A stretch of 64,000 nucleotides of DNA from Melioribacteraceae bacterium (GTDB lineage Bacteria > Bacteroidota > Ignavibacteria > Ignavibacteriales > Melioribacteraceae). The notes beneath the pieces were generated by a model that was not told the origin of the DNA, searched no databases, and was given only the letters and a program-made list of their open reading frames with translations. The position numbers and the translations under genes are program-made. The DNA lies in NCBI GenBank assembly GCA_015493615.1, contig WGCV01000019.1, forward strand, positions 1 to 64,000, written 5' to 3'. Numbering within the stretch: position 1 is the first letter of the stretch; every line of letters starts with the position of its first letter. Of the stretch, positions 31,151 to 40,174 are shown one piece after another.

Positions 31151-31163
31151 GGGAGTGGTGGGG
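31149..31163 (+). promoter_or_regulatory. MraZ-binding boxes
   Basis: TGGGGAGTGGTGGGG carries two TGGGG boxes ten bases apart (31149 and 31159), the arrangement bound by MraZ in other bacteria. A further TGGGGA lies at 31109, 40 bases earlier. They overlap the -7 box and start region, consistent with MraZ repressing its own operon. Confidence 0.65.
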
Positions 31164-31202
31164 AAAAAAGATTAAAATGCAATAATATATAAGAGAGTTA
31201 AT

Positions 31203-31643
31203 ATGTTTTTAGGAAGTTATAATTATACGGTGGACGCAAAAGGAAGAGTTGCAATTCCCGCAAAGCTGCGGAAATATGTAACGCCGGAAGCAAACAATAC
31301 GTTTATTGTAACTCGGGGCGCGGGAAAATATATTGATGTTTATCCAATGGACTATTGGAAAGAACTTACCGAAGAAAAACTTGACTCTCTTAATTCGTTT
31401 AATCCGAAAGATATGTTGTTCCTCAGGATGTTTCTCGAACACGCTATCGAGGAAACGCTTGATGGACAATCAAGACTATTATTACCGAAAAGCTTAATCC
31501 AGCACGCTGAAATTGAAAAGGATGTTTTAATTCTCGGCGCAGTTAAAAAAATAGAAATTTGGAACCCGGCGGTTTACGAAGCCTATATAGAGAACAGTTC
31601 GGCAAGTTATGAAGAAATTGCCGCCGAAGTTATGAAAAAGTGA
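31203..31643 (+). CDS. mraZ: Transcriptional regulator MraZ
   Basis: A 146-residue protein made of two AbrB-like SpoVT/MraZ repeats; the first is FLGSYNYTVDAKGRVAIPAK, the second is ETLDGQSRLLLPKSLIQHAE, each with the family DxxGR/Q..IP pattern. MraZ forms a ring that binds repeated TGGGG boxes ahead of the dcw operon; two such boxes are 40 bases upstream of this gene. It is first in the operon and followed after seven bases by rsmH. Length is normal. It is predicted to act as a repressor of the whole 16-kb cluster. Confidence 0.95.
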   Translation: MFLGSYNYTVDAKGRVAIPAKLRKYVTPEANNTFIVTRGAGKYIDVYPMDYWKELTEEKLDSLNSFNPKDMLFLRMFLEHAIEETLDGQSRLLLPKSLIQHAEIEKDVLILGAVKKIEIWNPAVYEAYIENSSASYEEIAAEVMKK

Positions 31644-31649
31644 TTTGCG

Positions 31650-32570
31650 ATGAGTCCGCATAAACCGGTTTTATTAAAAGAATCTATTGAGTTTTTAATA
31701 CGCGACGGACACGGAATCTATTTTGACGGAACAATCGGTTTTGGCGGGCATTCGGGAAAGTTCTTGGAGATGTCGGATGCATCGTCGCGATTGATTGGCG
31801 CCGACAAAGACAAATCGGCTTTTGATTATTGTAAAAAGTTGTTTGAAAACGATTCTCGAGTTCAGCTTTACAACACGAGTTTCAGCAATATTGATTTGAT
31901 TTCAAAAATCGAGTTCATTGAAAGCTTTGATGTGATTTTTGCCGATCTCGGAGTTTCTTCGTTTCAGCTCGACAGCAAAGAAGCGGGTTTTACATTTCGC
32001 GAGGATGTTCCGCTGGACTTGCGTATGAACAGGGAAGAAGGTTTGAGCGCAGCCGAGCTTTTAAACGAGTTTAGCGAAAAGGAGATTGCCGATATTATCT
32101 TTAAGTACGGCGAGGAGAAAAAATCGCGAAAGATAGCTTCTAAGATTGTTGAAAGGCGTAGAATTTCGCCGATTAAATCGACTTATGATTTGCGCGAAAT
32201 TGTCGCCGAGGTTACTCCGGAGTTTTATCTGAACAAAAGTTTGTCGAGAGTCTTTCAAGCGTTGCGAATATATGTTAATAACGAGCTGGAAGATTTGAAA
32301 TTATTTCTGGAAAAATCCGTTCCTTTATTAAAGAAGGGAGGAAGAATCGGGATAATTACTTTTCACTCGTTGGAAGACAGAATAGTGAAAGAATTTTTTA
32401 AGTATGAAACATTGGACTGTATCTGTCCGCCTGAAAGTCCGGTTTGCGTATGCGATAAACAGCAGCGATTAAAAATTATTACGCGAAAACCTGTAGTAGC
32501 CGGCGAAAATGAATTAAAGGAAAACAGACGCGCGCGAAGCGCAAAGTTAAGAGTCGCGGAAAGAGTATGA
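31650..32570 (+). CDS. rsmH: 16S rRNA (cytosine(1402)-N4)-methyltransferase RsmH
   Basis: A 306-residue SAM-dependent methyltransferase that modifies C1402 of 16S rRNA. The start SPHKPVLLKESIEFLI and the SAM-binding GTIGFGGHSGKFLE are family hallmarks, with DVIFADLGVSSFQLD and a C-terminal GRIGIITFHSLEDRIVKEFF. Its companion for the same nucleotide, RsmI, is encoded at 58885. It is second in the dcw operon, and its stop overlaps the ftsL start by four bases. Nothing is unusual. Confidence 0.96.
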   Translation: MSPHKPVLLKESIEFLIRDGHGIYFDGTIGFGGHSGKFLEMSDASSRLIGADKDKSAFDYCKKLFENDSRVQLYNTSFSNIDLISKIEFIESFDVIFADLGVSSFQLDSKEAGFTFREDVPLDLRMNREEGLSAAELLNEFSEKEIADIIFKYGEEKKSRKIASKIVERRRISPIKSTYDLREIVAEVTPEFYLNKSLSRVFQALRIYVNNELEDLKLFLEKSVPLLKKGGRIGIITFHSLEDRIVKEFFKYETLDCICPPESPVCVCDKQQRLKIITRKPVVAGENELKENRRARSAKLRVAERV

Positions 32571-32893
32571 ATGAATCAATAAAGAAAAGAACCGTAATTT
32601 TTGCAGTAGTTTTTCTCTTCGCTGTTTCCGGACTCGCACACGTGTTCAATGTAAAAATATTGGACAACCTAAGCAGAAAAAAAATCAATCTGTTAAGAAA
32701 AGATAAAAGAGTAAAAAGCGAACTGGAGGATCTTCTGATTCAAAAACAAAAGCTCCTCGCTCAGTACAGAATTGAAAAAATCGCAACCGGCGAGCTTGGT
32801 TTGGTTGCCAACAAAAAAGTTAATGAAAAAATTATTATTGACGGAAGAGAATTACGGCATATTAAAAAAATAGTTAAAAGTGAATATGAATAA
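32567..32893 (+). CDS. ftsL: Cell division protein FtsL-like
   Basis: A 108-residue bitopic protein: a cytoplasmic basic start (NESIKKR), one membrane helix at about residues 8-28 (TVIFAVVFLFAVSGLAHVF) and a periplasmic coiled coil (INLLRKDKRVKSELEDLLIQ). The sequence is poorly conserved across bacteria, as expected for FtsL, so the name rests on topology and on position between rsmH and the PBP gene. It would join FtsB and FtsQ in the divisome. The 3' end overlaps the PBP start. Confidence 0.75.
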   Translation: MNESIKKRTVIFAVVFLFAVSGLAHVFNVKILDNLSRKKINLLRKDKRVKSELEDLLIQKQKLLAQYRIEKIATGELGLVANKKVNEKIIIDGRELRHIKKIVKSEYE

Positions 32894-34886
32894 AACTTTA
32901 CTGCGTGGATTACTGATTTTCGGCGTTTTTTTCCTTTTCTACATTGTAGTTGTAGGCGAGCTTTATAAAGTTCAAGTAGTCGAGCATCAAAAGTATCTTC
33001 TTATAGCGAAGCGGCAATCTACAAAACCGATAATCGTTAAGGCGCAGAGGGGAGAAATCCTTGATCGCAACGGAGAAGTTTTAGCATATACAAAAGATGA
33101 AATTTCATTTTACGTCGATAGAAAAATTGCCGACCCGAAAACAAGAGACTCAATCTGTACGGTCTTTTCGTCGATATTCGGTAAGAGCAAAAGTCATTAT
33201 TTATCTTTACTGAAGTCCAAAGTCAAAAGGCGCAATATTCTTCTTGAGGAAAAAGTTCCTCTCGCAAAAGCTACTATGCTCGATAATTACGCTTTCCGCT
33301 GCTTAATCAAAAGGGAGGATAATTCCCGCGTATATCCGTTTGGAAGCGCCGCGGCGCATATCCTCGGTTTTGTAAACAAAGAAGGAAAAGCCGTTACGGG
33401 AATAGAAAAGGAGTTCGATAAATATCTTCGCGGTAAAGACGGACGTTTAATCAGGCAGCTCGACAGCAAAAGAAGAGTTGTCGCTTTGCGCGAGGATTTG
33501 TCGAGGAAAGCCGTTAAAGGGGATAACGTTGTTCTTACGATAGATATTAACGCGCAAAAGATTTTGGAAAAAGCTTTGTCGGACGGCGTTTCCGGGTTTA
33601 AGGGGAAATCGGGAGTAGGTATAATTGAGGACCCGAATACGGGCGAGATAATTGCGATGGCTAATATCCCGAACTACGACCCGAACCACTATAATTATTT
33701 TGATAATTACAGATTGAAAAACAGAGCGATTACTGACAGATACGAACCCGGCTCGACAATGAAATCTGTAACAATGGCGATGCTGCTTGATAACGGATTA
33801 ATAAAGGGAAGCGCCAAAGTTAATACGGAAAACGGCAGATACAGATTTAAGACGGTAACGATTCGCGACGACCACAAATATCCGTGGCTGACGGTCAAGG
33901 AAGTACTTGAACATTCGAGCAACATTGGGATGATTAAACTGAGCGAGAGAATCTCACCCGAAAAATTTTATGTTTATTTGAGAAACTTCGGGTTCGGTAA
34001 TGTTACCGGAATCGAGCTTCCCGGGGAAACTTGCGGAATGCTGAAAAAACCGAATTCGTTCTCAGCCGTTTCAAAACCCTTTATGTCAATCGGCTACGAA
34101 ATAGCCGTAACTCCGCTGCAGGTTGCAAACGCCTATTCGGCAATAGTTAACGGAGGTAAACTTTATCGTCCCTTTATTGTTAAGGAGGTTGAGGATAACT
34201 CCAAAATAATTTTAAGAAAACATCCCGAAATGATTCGTAAAGTAATCAGTGAAAAAACCTCAAAAATTTTGAGGTCGTGGATGACCGGAGTCGTTAAAGA
34301 AGGAACGGCGCAAGCCGCGCAGATAAAGAGCGTAACTGTCGGCGGTAAAACCGGAACTTCCCAAAAATTAATCAGAAGAAAATATTCGCACTCTCAGTTT
34401 TATACTTCCTTTGTCGGGTTTTTCCCCGCGCAAAATCCCAAGCTGGTTTGCTACATAATGGTTGATTCCCCGCAAAAATCAAAGTACGGCGGAACGGTAG
34501 CCGCTCCGATATTTAAAAAAGTTGTGGAAGGTTTGCTTGCGCTCGATCCGACTTTGGGAACGGAAAATTCCGGAGAGGAAAACAAAGGATACGAGGAACT
34601 TCTCGTTAAAGTTAAAAAAGGAGAGAGGAATGAGGATGTTAAGTCTTTCGCAGATTTAGCGGAGAAGAACAGCAAGGTACTTAATCCTAATGAGAAGGGA
34701 TTTTTTAAACGGAGCACAATGCCCAATTTAGTCGGAATGAATAAGCGGGACGCATCGGCTGTGCTGAACGCAATGGGAGTAGATTACACAGTAAAAGGAC
34801 ACGGCAAAGTTGTTTCGCAGAATGTAAAAGCCGGCTCCATTGTGAGAAAAAATTTAACAGTTAAACTGGTTTGTAAAAGTAGATGA
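32886..34886 (+). CDS. ftsI: Division transpeptidase FtsI/PBP3 with PASTA domain
   Basis: A 666-residue class B penicillin-binding protein that cross-links septal peptidoglycan. A membrane anchor lies at about residues 8-28 (GLLIFGVFFLFYIVVVGELY), then the dimerisation domain (GEILDRNGEVLAYT), then the transpeptidase with Ser of GSTMKSV near 290, HSSNIG near 343 and GGKTGTSQ near 487. A C-terminal PASTA repeat (TMPNLVGMNKRDASAVLNAM) occupies about the last 60 residues. ATG at 32886 is preferred over a GTG two codons earlier. PASTA domains are common in Spo-type PBPs of this group. Confidence 0.94.
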   Translation: MNKTLLRGLLIFGVFFLFYIVVVGELYKVQVVEHQKYLLIAKRQSTKPIIVKAQRGEILDRNGEVLAYTKDEISFYVDRKIADPKTRDSICTVFSSIFGKSKSHYLSLLKSKVKRRNILLEEKVPLAKATMLDNYAFRCLIKREDNSRVYPFGSAAAHILGFVNKEGKAVTGIEKEFDKYLRGKDGRLIRQLDSKRRVVALREDLSRKAVKGDNVVLTIDINAQKILEKALSDGVSGFKGKSGVGIIEDPNTGEIIAMANIPNYDPNHYNYFDNYRLKNRAITDRYEPGSTMKSVTMAMLLDNGLIKGSAKVNTENGRYRFKTVTIRDDHKYPWLTVKEVLEHSSNIGMIKLSERISPEKFYVYLRNFGFGNVTGIELPGETCGMLKKPNSFSAVSKPFMSIGYEIAVTPLQVANAYSAIVNGGKLYRPFIVKEVEDNSKIILRKHPEMIRKVISEKTSKILRSWMTGVVKEGTAQAAQIKSVTVGGKTGTSQKLIRRKYSHSQFYTSFVGFFPAQNPKLVCYIMVDSPQKSKYGGTVAAPIFKKVVEGLLALDPTLGTENSGEENKGYEELLVKVKKGERNEDVKSFADLAEKNSKVLNPNEKGFFKRSTMPNLVGMNKRDASAVLNAMGVDYTVKGHGKVVSQNVKAGSIVRKNLTVKLVCKSR

Positions 34887-36352
34887 TTAAAATATCCGAA
34901 ATATTAAATAATCTAAAAGTTACGCAAGCCGCCGGAACCAAGCTTGACGCTGAGATAAAAAGAATCTCGGTTGACAGCAGAGAGGTTGACAACGAAACGC
35001 TTTTCATCGCGATTAAGGGATTTAACTTCGACGCTCATTCCGCGCTTCCGGACGTAATCAACAAAGGATGTCCCGCGGTTGTAATTGAGGAAGATAATTT
35101 ACCCGAAGAAATTTATTCGCACAACGATGCGATTAAAATTGTCGTTCCCGATACGCGCGAAGCGCTTGCAATTATTTCGGATTTATTTTACGGGCGTCCG
35201 TCAACTAAAATTAATTTAATCGGAATTACCGGAACGAAAGGAAAATCAACTTCGGCGTTTTATCTCAGAAATATTTTGAATGAAGCCGGAAGAACAAGCG
35301 GCTTGATCGGAACGATAAAAAACATTGTGGGCGAAAGAGAAATTCCTACAAAGCTTACTACGCCGGAATCATATACGATTAACGGTCTTCTTGCCGAAAT
35401 GATCGATGAAGGCGTTACCGATTGCGTAATGGAGGTAAGCTCGCATGCGCTTTCACTGAAACGGGTTTACGGACTTGACTTTGACGTCGCCGCATTTACA
35501 AATCTTGCATCCGACCATTTGGATTTTTATAAAACTCGAGAAAATTACTTTGAAGCAAAAAAGATTTTGTTCGATTCGCTGAAACCCTCAGGAGTTGCGG
35601 TTATAAACGCAGACGACGATTTCGCTGAAAAAATTGTCTCGGATTGTAAAGGTAAAATTGTCCGGTTCGGTTTTTCCTCCGGCGCGGATTATAAAATAAA
35701 AAAATTGGATTTTGATTTTAACGGTACGCGGTTTACAGTTGAAAATAAAGGGAAAGAGATATTTTTTGAGACAAATTTAATCGGTACGTTTAACGCATAT
35801 AATGCGCTTCTCGCTTTTGTTTCGGCTGTGGAAAGCGGAATTTCGGCAGCCGCCGCCGTAAAAGGAATTAAAACAATGCCGCAGGTTCCCGGCAGATTTG
35901 AAGTTATAAAAAAAGGGGGAAAGACCGTTGTTGTCGATTACGCTCATACGGCGGGAAGTTTGGAAGCGGCGTTGAAAGCGGCAAGGAAAATAGCCGGAAG
36001 CGATATGAAAATTTTAACGGTTTTCGGAGCGGGTGGGGACAGAGATAAAACCAAACGCCCGGAAATGGGAAAAGTCGCTGAAGAGTTTTCCGATGAGATT
36101 TTTGTTACGTCGGATAATCCTCGCACCGAAAATCCGGATGAGATAATCCGCGACGTTGTTTCAGGACTGAAAAATAAGAATGTTTACGTCAATCCCGACA
36201 GAGAAGAGGCAATAAAATCAGCCATTTCGGAAGCCGATGAAAATTGCGTCGTTATTATAGCGGGGAAGGGACATGAAAATTATCAGGAAGTTAACGGAGT
36301 AAGAAGCCACTTTTCCGATAAAGAGATTGCGGAGAAATATTTGAGTTTATGA
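34883..36352 (+). CDS. murE: UDP-MurNAc-tripeptide synthetase MurE
   Basis: A 489-residue Mur ligase adding the third amino acid to UDP-MurNAc-L-Ala-D-Glu. The N-terminal domain begins ISEILNNLKVTQAAG; the P-loop is GITGTKGKSTSAFYL near residue 115; the substrate-specificity motif is DNPRTENP near 412, where DNPR denotes meso-diaminopimelate. The Lys that is carbamylated lies in the middle domain (FTNLASDHLDFYKTRENYFE region). It overlaps the PBP gene (ATGA) and murF. A Gram-negative-type wall is implied. Confidence 0.96.
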   Translation: MIKISEILNNLKVTQAAGTKLDAEIKRISVDSREVDNETLFIAIKGFNFDAHSALPDVINKGCPAVVIEEDNLPEEIYSHNDAIKIVVPDTREALAIISDLFYGRPSTKINLIGITGTKGKSTSAFYLRNILNEAGRTSGLIGTIKNIVGEREIPTKLTTPESYTINGLLAEMIDEGVTDCVMEVSSHALSLKRVYGLDFDVAAFTNLASDHLDFYKTRENYFEAKKILFDSLKPSGVAVINADDDFAEKIVSDCKGKIVRFGFSSGADYKIKKLDFDFNGTRFTVENKGKEIFFETNLIGTFNAYNALLAFVSAVESGISAAAAVKGIKTMPQVPGRFEVIKKGGKTVVVDYAHTAGSLEAALKAARKIAGSDMKILTVFGAGGDRDKTKRPEMGKVAEEFSDEIFVTSDNPRTENPDEIIRDVVSGLKNKNVYVNPDREEAIKSAISEADENCVVIIAGKGHENYQEVNGVRSHFSDKEIAEKYLSL

Positions 36353-37728
36353 GCAAACGACTTTTTAACATATCGGATTTGTTTAATTTAACCGGCGCGG
36401 AAATTTTTAATCCCGACGTTTACAAGCCTTCCTCCTCTTTTGTTATTGATTCGCGCAAGGTTAAGCCGGGCGGAATTTTCGTGGCAATTAAAGGGAAAAA
36501 TTTTGACGGACATGATTTTGTTAATGAAGCCGTAAAAAAAGGCGCGGCGGCGGTAGTTATAAACGGGAGAAAACTTTCCGAGTTTGACGATATTGACGCA
36601 ACTATTGTTACCGTAAAGGATACAGTGCTTGCGTTCGGTGAATTGGCTCGGATTAAACGAGAAAAATTAAATTACAAAGTTGTGGCAATAACGGGAAGCA
36701 ACGGAAAAACAACGACAAAAGATTTTACATCGGTAATTTTGTCGCAAAGGTTTAAGGTGCATTCGACAGAAGCAAACAATAATAATCATATCGGATTGCC
36801 GCTTACAATAAGCGAGGCAAAACTAACCGATGAAGTGTTGGTCGCGGAGTTAGGAACCAACCATTTCGGCGAAATAAAATATATCGCCGAAATCGCACAG
36901 CCCGACGCCGCGCTAATTACAAACATCGGGCGGGCGCATCTTAAATTTCTTAAAGATAAAAAGAGCGTGCTTAACGAAAAGAAAGCTTTGGCGGACGTCG
37001 TCGAAAAGAGAAACGGCAAAATTCTTCTCAACTCGGACGATAAATTATTGAAAGGATTGATTGGGAAATATTCTCGCGTGCAAACTTTCGGATTTAAAGG
37101 AACGCCCGATATTAAAGGAGAAGTAACAGATTTTGATAATGACGGCTTCCCGAAAATTAAGATTACGTCGCGCCGGAAAAAACTTGAGTTTACGCTGAAT
37201 TTACAGGGGGAAGCTCAGATTGCAAACGTTCTAAGTTCGGTCGCAATTGCAATTACTTTGGGTCTGACAAAAAAGGAAATTCTTGCAGGCTTGTCAAAAT
37301 TAAAACCTACGCCGGGCAGATTTGAAGTTATTAACATGAAGGAATTTACGTTAATAAACGATACATACAATTCGAATCCTGAATCGGTGGTCGCGGGAAT
37401 TAAAAGCGTAAAACGAATTAAGAGCCGGAAGAACAGGATTGTTGCCCTCGGAGATATTTTTGAACTCGGAGAAAAAGCCGAAGAAATTCACAGAGAATTG
37501 GGAAGGAAAATAAACCGTCTGAAACCTGATGAAGTTTTGTCAATCGGTAAAATGATGAAATTTACGGATGAAGAACTTAAAGTTAAACATAAACATTTCA
37601 GAAATATAACTTCTCTTTTTGCTTATCTCAAAAAGAAGGATTTGAATGATTCGGTTATTCTCGTTAAAGGCTCGAGAGGAATGAAAATGGAACGCGTTGT
37701 TGAATTTTTGATGGAGAAAAGAAAATAA
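36349..37728 (+). CDS. murF: UDP-MurNAc-pentapeptide synthetase MurF
   Basis: A 459-residue Mur ligase that adds D-Ala-D-Ala. It has the usual three domains: an N-terminal UDP-binding part with SFVIDSRKVKPGGIFVAIKG, the ATP P-loop ITGSNGKTTTKDF near residue 110, and NDTYNSNPESVVAGIKSVKR, the MurF signature, near 340. Overlaps murE by four bases and runs directly into mraY (TAATG). No ddl gene accompanies it in this window, so D-Ala-D-Ala must be made elsewhere. Confidence 0.95.
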   Translation: MSKRLFNISDLFNLTGAEIFNPDVYKPSSSFVIDSRKVKPGGIFVAIKGKNFDGHDFVNEAVKKGAAAVVINGRKLSEFDDIDATIVTVKDTVLAFGELARIKREKLNYKVVAITGSNGKTTTKDFTSVILSQRFKVHSTEANNNNHIGLPLTISEAKLTDEVLVAELGTNHFGEIKYIAEIAQPDAALITNIGRAHLKFLKDKKSVLNEKKALADVVEKRNGKILLNSDDKLLKGLIGKYSRVQTFGFKGTPDIKGEVTDFDNDGFPKIKITSRRKKLEFTLNLQGEAQIANVLSSVAIAITLGLTKKEILAGLSKLKPTPGRFEVINMKEFTLINDTYNSNPESVVAGIKSVKRIKSRKNRIVALGDIFELGEKAEEIHRELGRKINRLKPDEVLSIGKMMKFTDEELKVKHKHFRNITSLFAYLKKKDLNDSVILVKGSRGMKMERVVEFLMEKRK

Positions 37729-38828
37729 TGTTTTATTACTTTTTTAAATATTTCAACGAAATTCCCGGCGCGAATATGTTTAAGTACATTTCGTTCCGTT
37801 CCGCGTTGGCGGCGATTACCGCGCTCTTTATTAATTTTTATATCGGTCCGAAAGTTATTCGTTATTTGCAGACGAAGCAGATAGGCGAGGAGATTAGAAG
37901 GGAAGGACCGCAGTCACATTTTTCCAAAAAAGGAACGCCGACAATGGGCGGAGTAATAATTCTTTTTTCAATTATTATTCCCGTGATTCTTTGGGGAGAT
38001 ATTTTAAGCATTTACACTCTGCTTACTCTTTTCGGCTTGATTTTTCTCGGCGGAGTTGGTTTTTTTGACGACTATTTAAAGGTAATTAAAAAATATGAAA
38101 AAGGTTTAATCGCGCGCTACAAATTGCTCGGGCAGCTTCTTGTCGGTTTTATAGTGGGCGCGGCGGTTTATTTTCTCCCGCAGTTTGACGGTTTTGCGAC
38201 GTTAACCACAATTCCCTTTTTCAAAAATTTAAATCTCGATTACGGGATATTTTATATCCCGGCTGTGATGTTTATTGTTACCGCCACTTCCAACGCGGTA
38301 AATTTGACCGATGGCTTGGATGGGCTTGCAATCGGCAACATCGTAATAGTTATGTTGGCGTTGGCTTTGATGAGTTACGTTTCCGGAAACTCGATTTACG
38401 CAAATTATCTCGACATACTTTATCTGCCGGGTTCGGGAGAGTTAACCGTATTTATCGCAGCAATCATCGGAGCGGGATTGGGTTTTCTCTGGTACAATTT
38501 TTATCCGGCGGAAGTTTTTATGGGCGATACCGGTTCGCTCGCGCTTGGCGGCGTGTTCGGGATAATCAGCGTACTGATTAAAAAGGAGCTTCTTCTTCCG
38601 ATACTCGGCGGAATATTTTTTATGGAAACGGTAAGCGTGATAATTCAACGAAGTTATTTTAAATACACAAAAAAGAAATACGGCAAAGGAAGACGAGTTT
38701 TTAAGATGACTCCGATTCATCATCATTTTGAACTGCTGAATTGGGCTGAGCCGAAAATCGTAATTCGCTTTTATATAATCACAATAATTTTATTAATAAT
38801 CAGTTTGGCGTCGTTTAAGGTAAGATGA
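37728..38828 (+). CDS. mraY: Phospho-MurNAc-pentapeptide transferase MraY
   Basis: A 366-residue polytopic membrane enzyme (about ten helices) that makes lipid I from UDP-MurNAc-pentapeptide and undecaprenyl phosphate. Diagnostic motifs are GGVIILFSIIIPVILW following KKGTPTMGG, FFDDYLKVIKKYEKGL with the catalytic Asp pair, NLTDGLDGLAIG, and the cytoplasmic MTPIHHHFELLNWAEPKI near the end. Normal length for Bacteroidota-type MraY. Starts within the murF stop (TAATG) and overlaps murD by four bases. Confidence 0.96.
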   Translation: MFYYFFKYFNEIPGANMFKYISFRSALAAITALFINFYIGPKVIRYLQTKQIGEEIRREGPQSHFSKKGTPTMGGVIILFSIIIPVILWGDILSIYTLLTLFGLIFLGGVGFFDDYLKVIKKYEKGLIARYKLLGQLLVGFIVGAAVYFLPQFDGFATLTTIPFFKNLNLDYGIFYIPAVMFIVTATSNAVNLTDGLDGLAIGNIVIVMLALALMSYVSGNSIYANYLDILYLPGSGELTVFIAAIIGAGLGFLWYNFYPAEVFMGDTGSLALGGVFGIISVLIKKELLLPILGGIFFMETVSVIIQRSYFKYTKKKYGKGRRVFKMTPIHHHFELLNWAEPKIVIRFYIITIILLIISLASFKVR

Positions 38829-40174
38829 TAAATATTAAAGAGAAAAAAATCGGAATAATAGGAGCCGCTCGCAGCGGATTAGCAGCCGCAAAACTTTGCA
38901 AGCGGATGGGAGGAATTCCATTTGTAAGCGACGGAGGAAACGCTGATAAACTTACCGAAAGCATTGCCGAACTTAAAAAGGAAAATATTGATTTTGAAAT
39001 CGGCGGACATTCGGAGAAGGTGTTTGAGAGTGATTTGATTGTCGTCAGTCCCGGAGTTCCGAGCGATGCGGACGTAATTGTAAAAGCAAGGAAACGGGGT
39101 TTGAAAGTAATCGGCGAAGTTGAGTTTGCGAGCTTGTTTAACGAATCATTCATAATCGCCATAACCGGAACTAATGGAAAAACTACAACTACCTCGCTGA
39201 TTTCACACTTGCTTAAGTTTGCCGGGAAGGAAGTCGTAACGGCGGGAAATATCGGCGTTGCGTTCTCGGATGTGGTTGATTCTATTGGAGCGGAGGGTTT
39301 TACGGCTCTGGAACTTTCAAGTTTTCAGCTTGATTTTATCGATACTTTTCGCCCCGATATTGCACTGCTGTTAAATATTACTCCCGATCACATGAACAGA
39401 TATGATAATAATTTTCAAAAATATATTGAGTCGAAATTCCGCATTGTTGAGAATCAAACCAAGGATGATGTCTTTGTTTTTAACGCCGGCGACGAAGTAA
39501 TTTTAAAAAATCTTCCGGCGTTAAAATCGCAACAGTTCGGATTCTCTATTTCCGAAAAACTTGTTAACGGCGCATATGCTGAAAAGGGTAAGATTTTCTT
39601 CAGTGAGAACGGACGCGCGGAAGAAATTTGCGACGCTGAAAAGATTTCAATAAAAGGGGAGCATAATTTAATGAACGCTTTGGCTGCGACGGTTGCGGCT
39701 AAAAAGTTGAACATTCCCAACGAAGCTATTGAAGGAGCGTTCGCAACTTTTGAAAATGTCGAGCATCGACTGGAATTTGTCAGAGAGATAGACGGGATAA
39801 AATTCATAAATGATTCGAAAGCGACAAATACTGTTTCCGTTTATTACGCGCTCAGAAGTTTTGACAAGCCCATCCGTTTGATACTCGGCGGGCGCGACAA
39901 AGGGAATGATTACGGCGATATAGAAACCGAAGTGTTAAAGCGGGTTAAAAAGATTTACACTGTTGGAGAATCCGCCGATAAAATATTTAACTTTTTCTCC
40001 GGTAAAGTTCAAACCGAAGTCTATGATTCCTTTGAGAAAACAATTAAAGGAGCGTTTAACGATGCTGATAAAGGGGACGTTGTGCTTCTTTCTCCGGCTT
40101 GCGCAAGCTTCGACCTGTTTCCCAACTATGAAGAACGCGGAAAAGAATTTAAGAGAATTGTAAATGACTTATAA
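38825..40174 (+). CDS. murD: UDP-MurNAc-L-Ala:D-Glu ligase MurD
   Basis: A 449-residue Mur ligase that adds D-glutamate. N-terminal domain with GIIGAARSGLAAAKLCKRMG (the dinucleotide-like loop that binds UDP), then SPGVPSDADVIVKA, ATP P-loop ITGTNGKTTTTSLIS near residue 115, and C-terminal NDSKATNTVSVYYAL and ILGGRDKGNDYG. Overlaps mraY by four bases and ftsW by eleven. All elements of MurD are present and in order. It supplies the substrate of MurE in the cytosol. Confidence 0.96.
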   Translation: MINIKEKKIGIIGAARSGLAAAKLCKRMGGIPFVSDGGNADKLTESIAELKKENIDFEIGGHSEKVFESDLIVVSPGVPSDADVIVKARKRGLKVIGEVEFASLFNESFIIAITGTNGKTTTTSLISHLLKFAGKEVVTAGNIGVAFSDVVDSIGAEGFTALELSSFQLDFIDTFRPDIALLLNITPDHMNRYDNNFQKYIESKFRIVENQTKDDVFVFNAGDEVILKNLPALKSQQFGFSISEKLVNGAYAEKGKIFFSENGRAEEICDAEKISIKGEHNLMNALAATVAAKKLNIPNEAIEGAFATFENVEHRLEFVREIDGIKFINDSKATNTVSVYYALRSFDKPIRLILGGRDKGNDYGDIETEVLKRVKKIYTVGESADKIFNFFSGKVQTEVYDSFEKTIKGAFNDADKGDVVLLSPACASFDLFPNYEERGKEFKRIVNDL

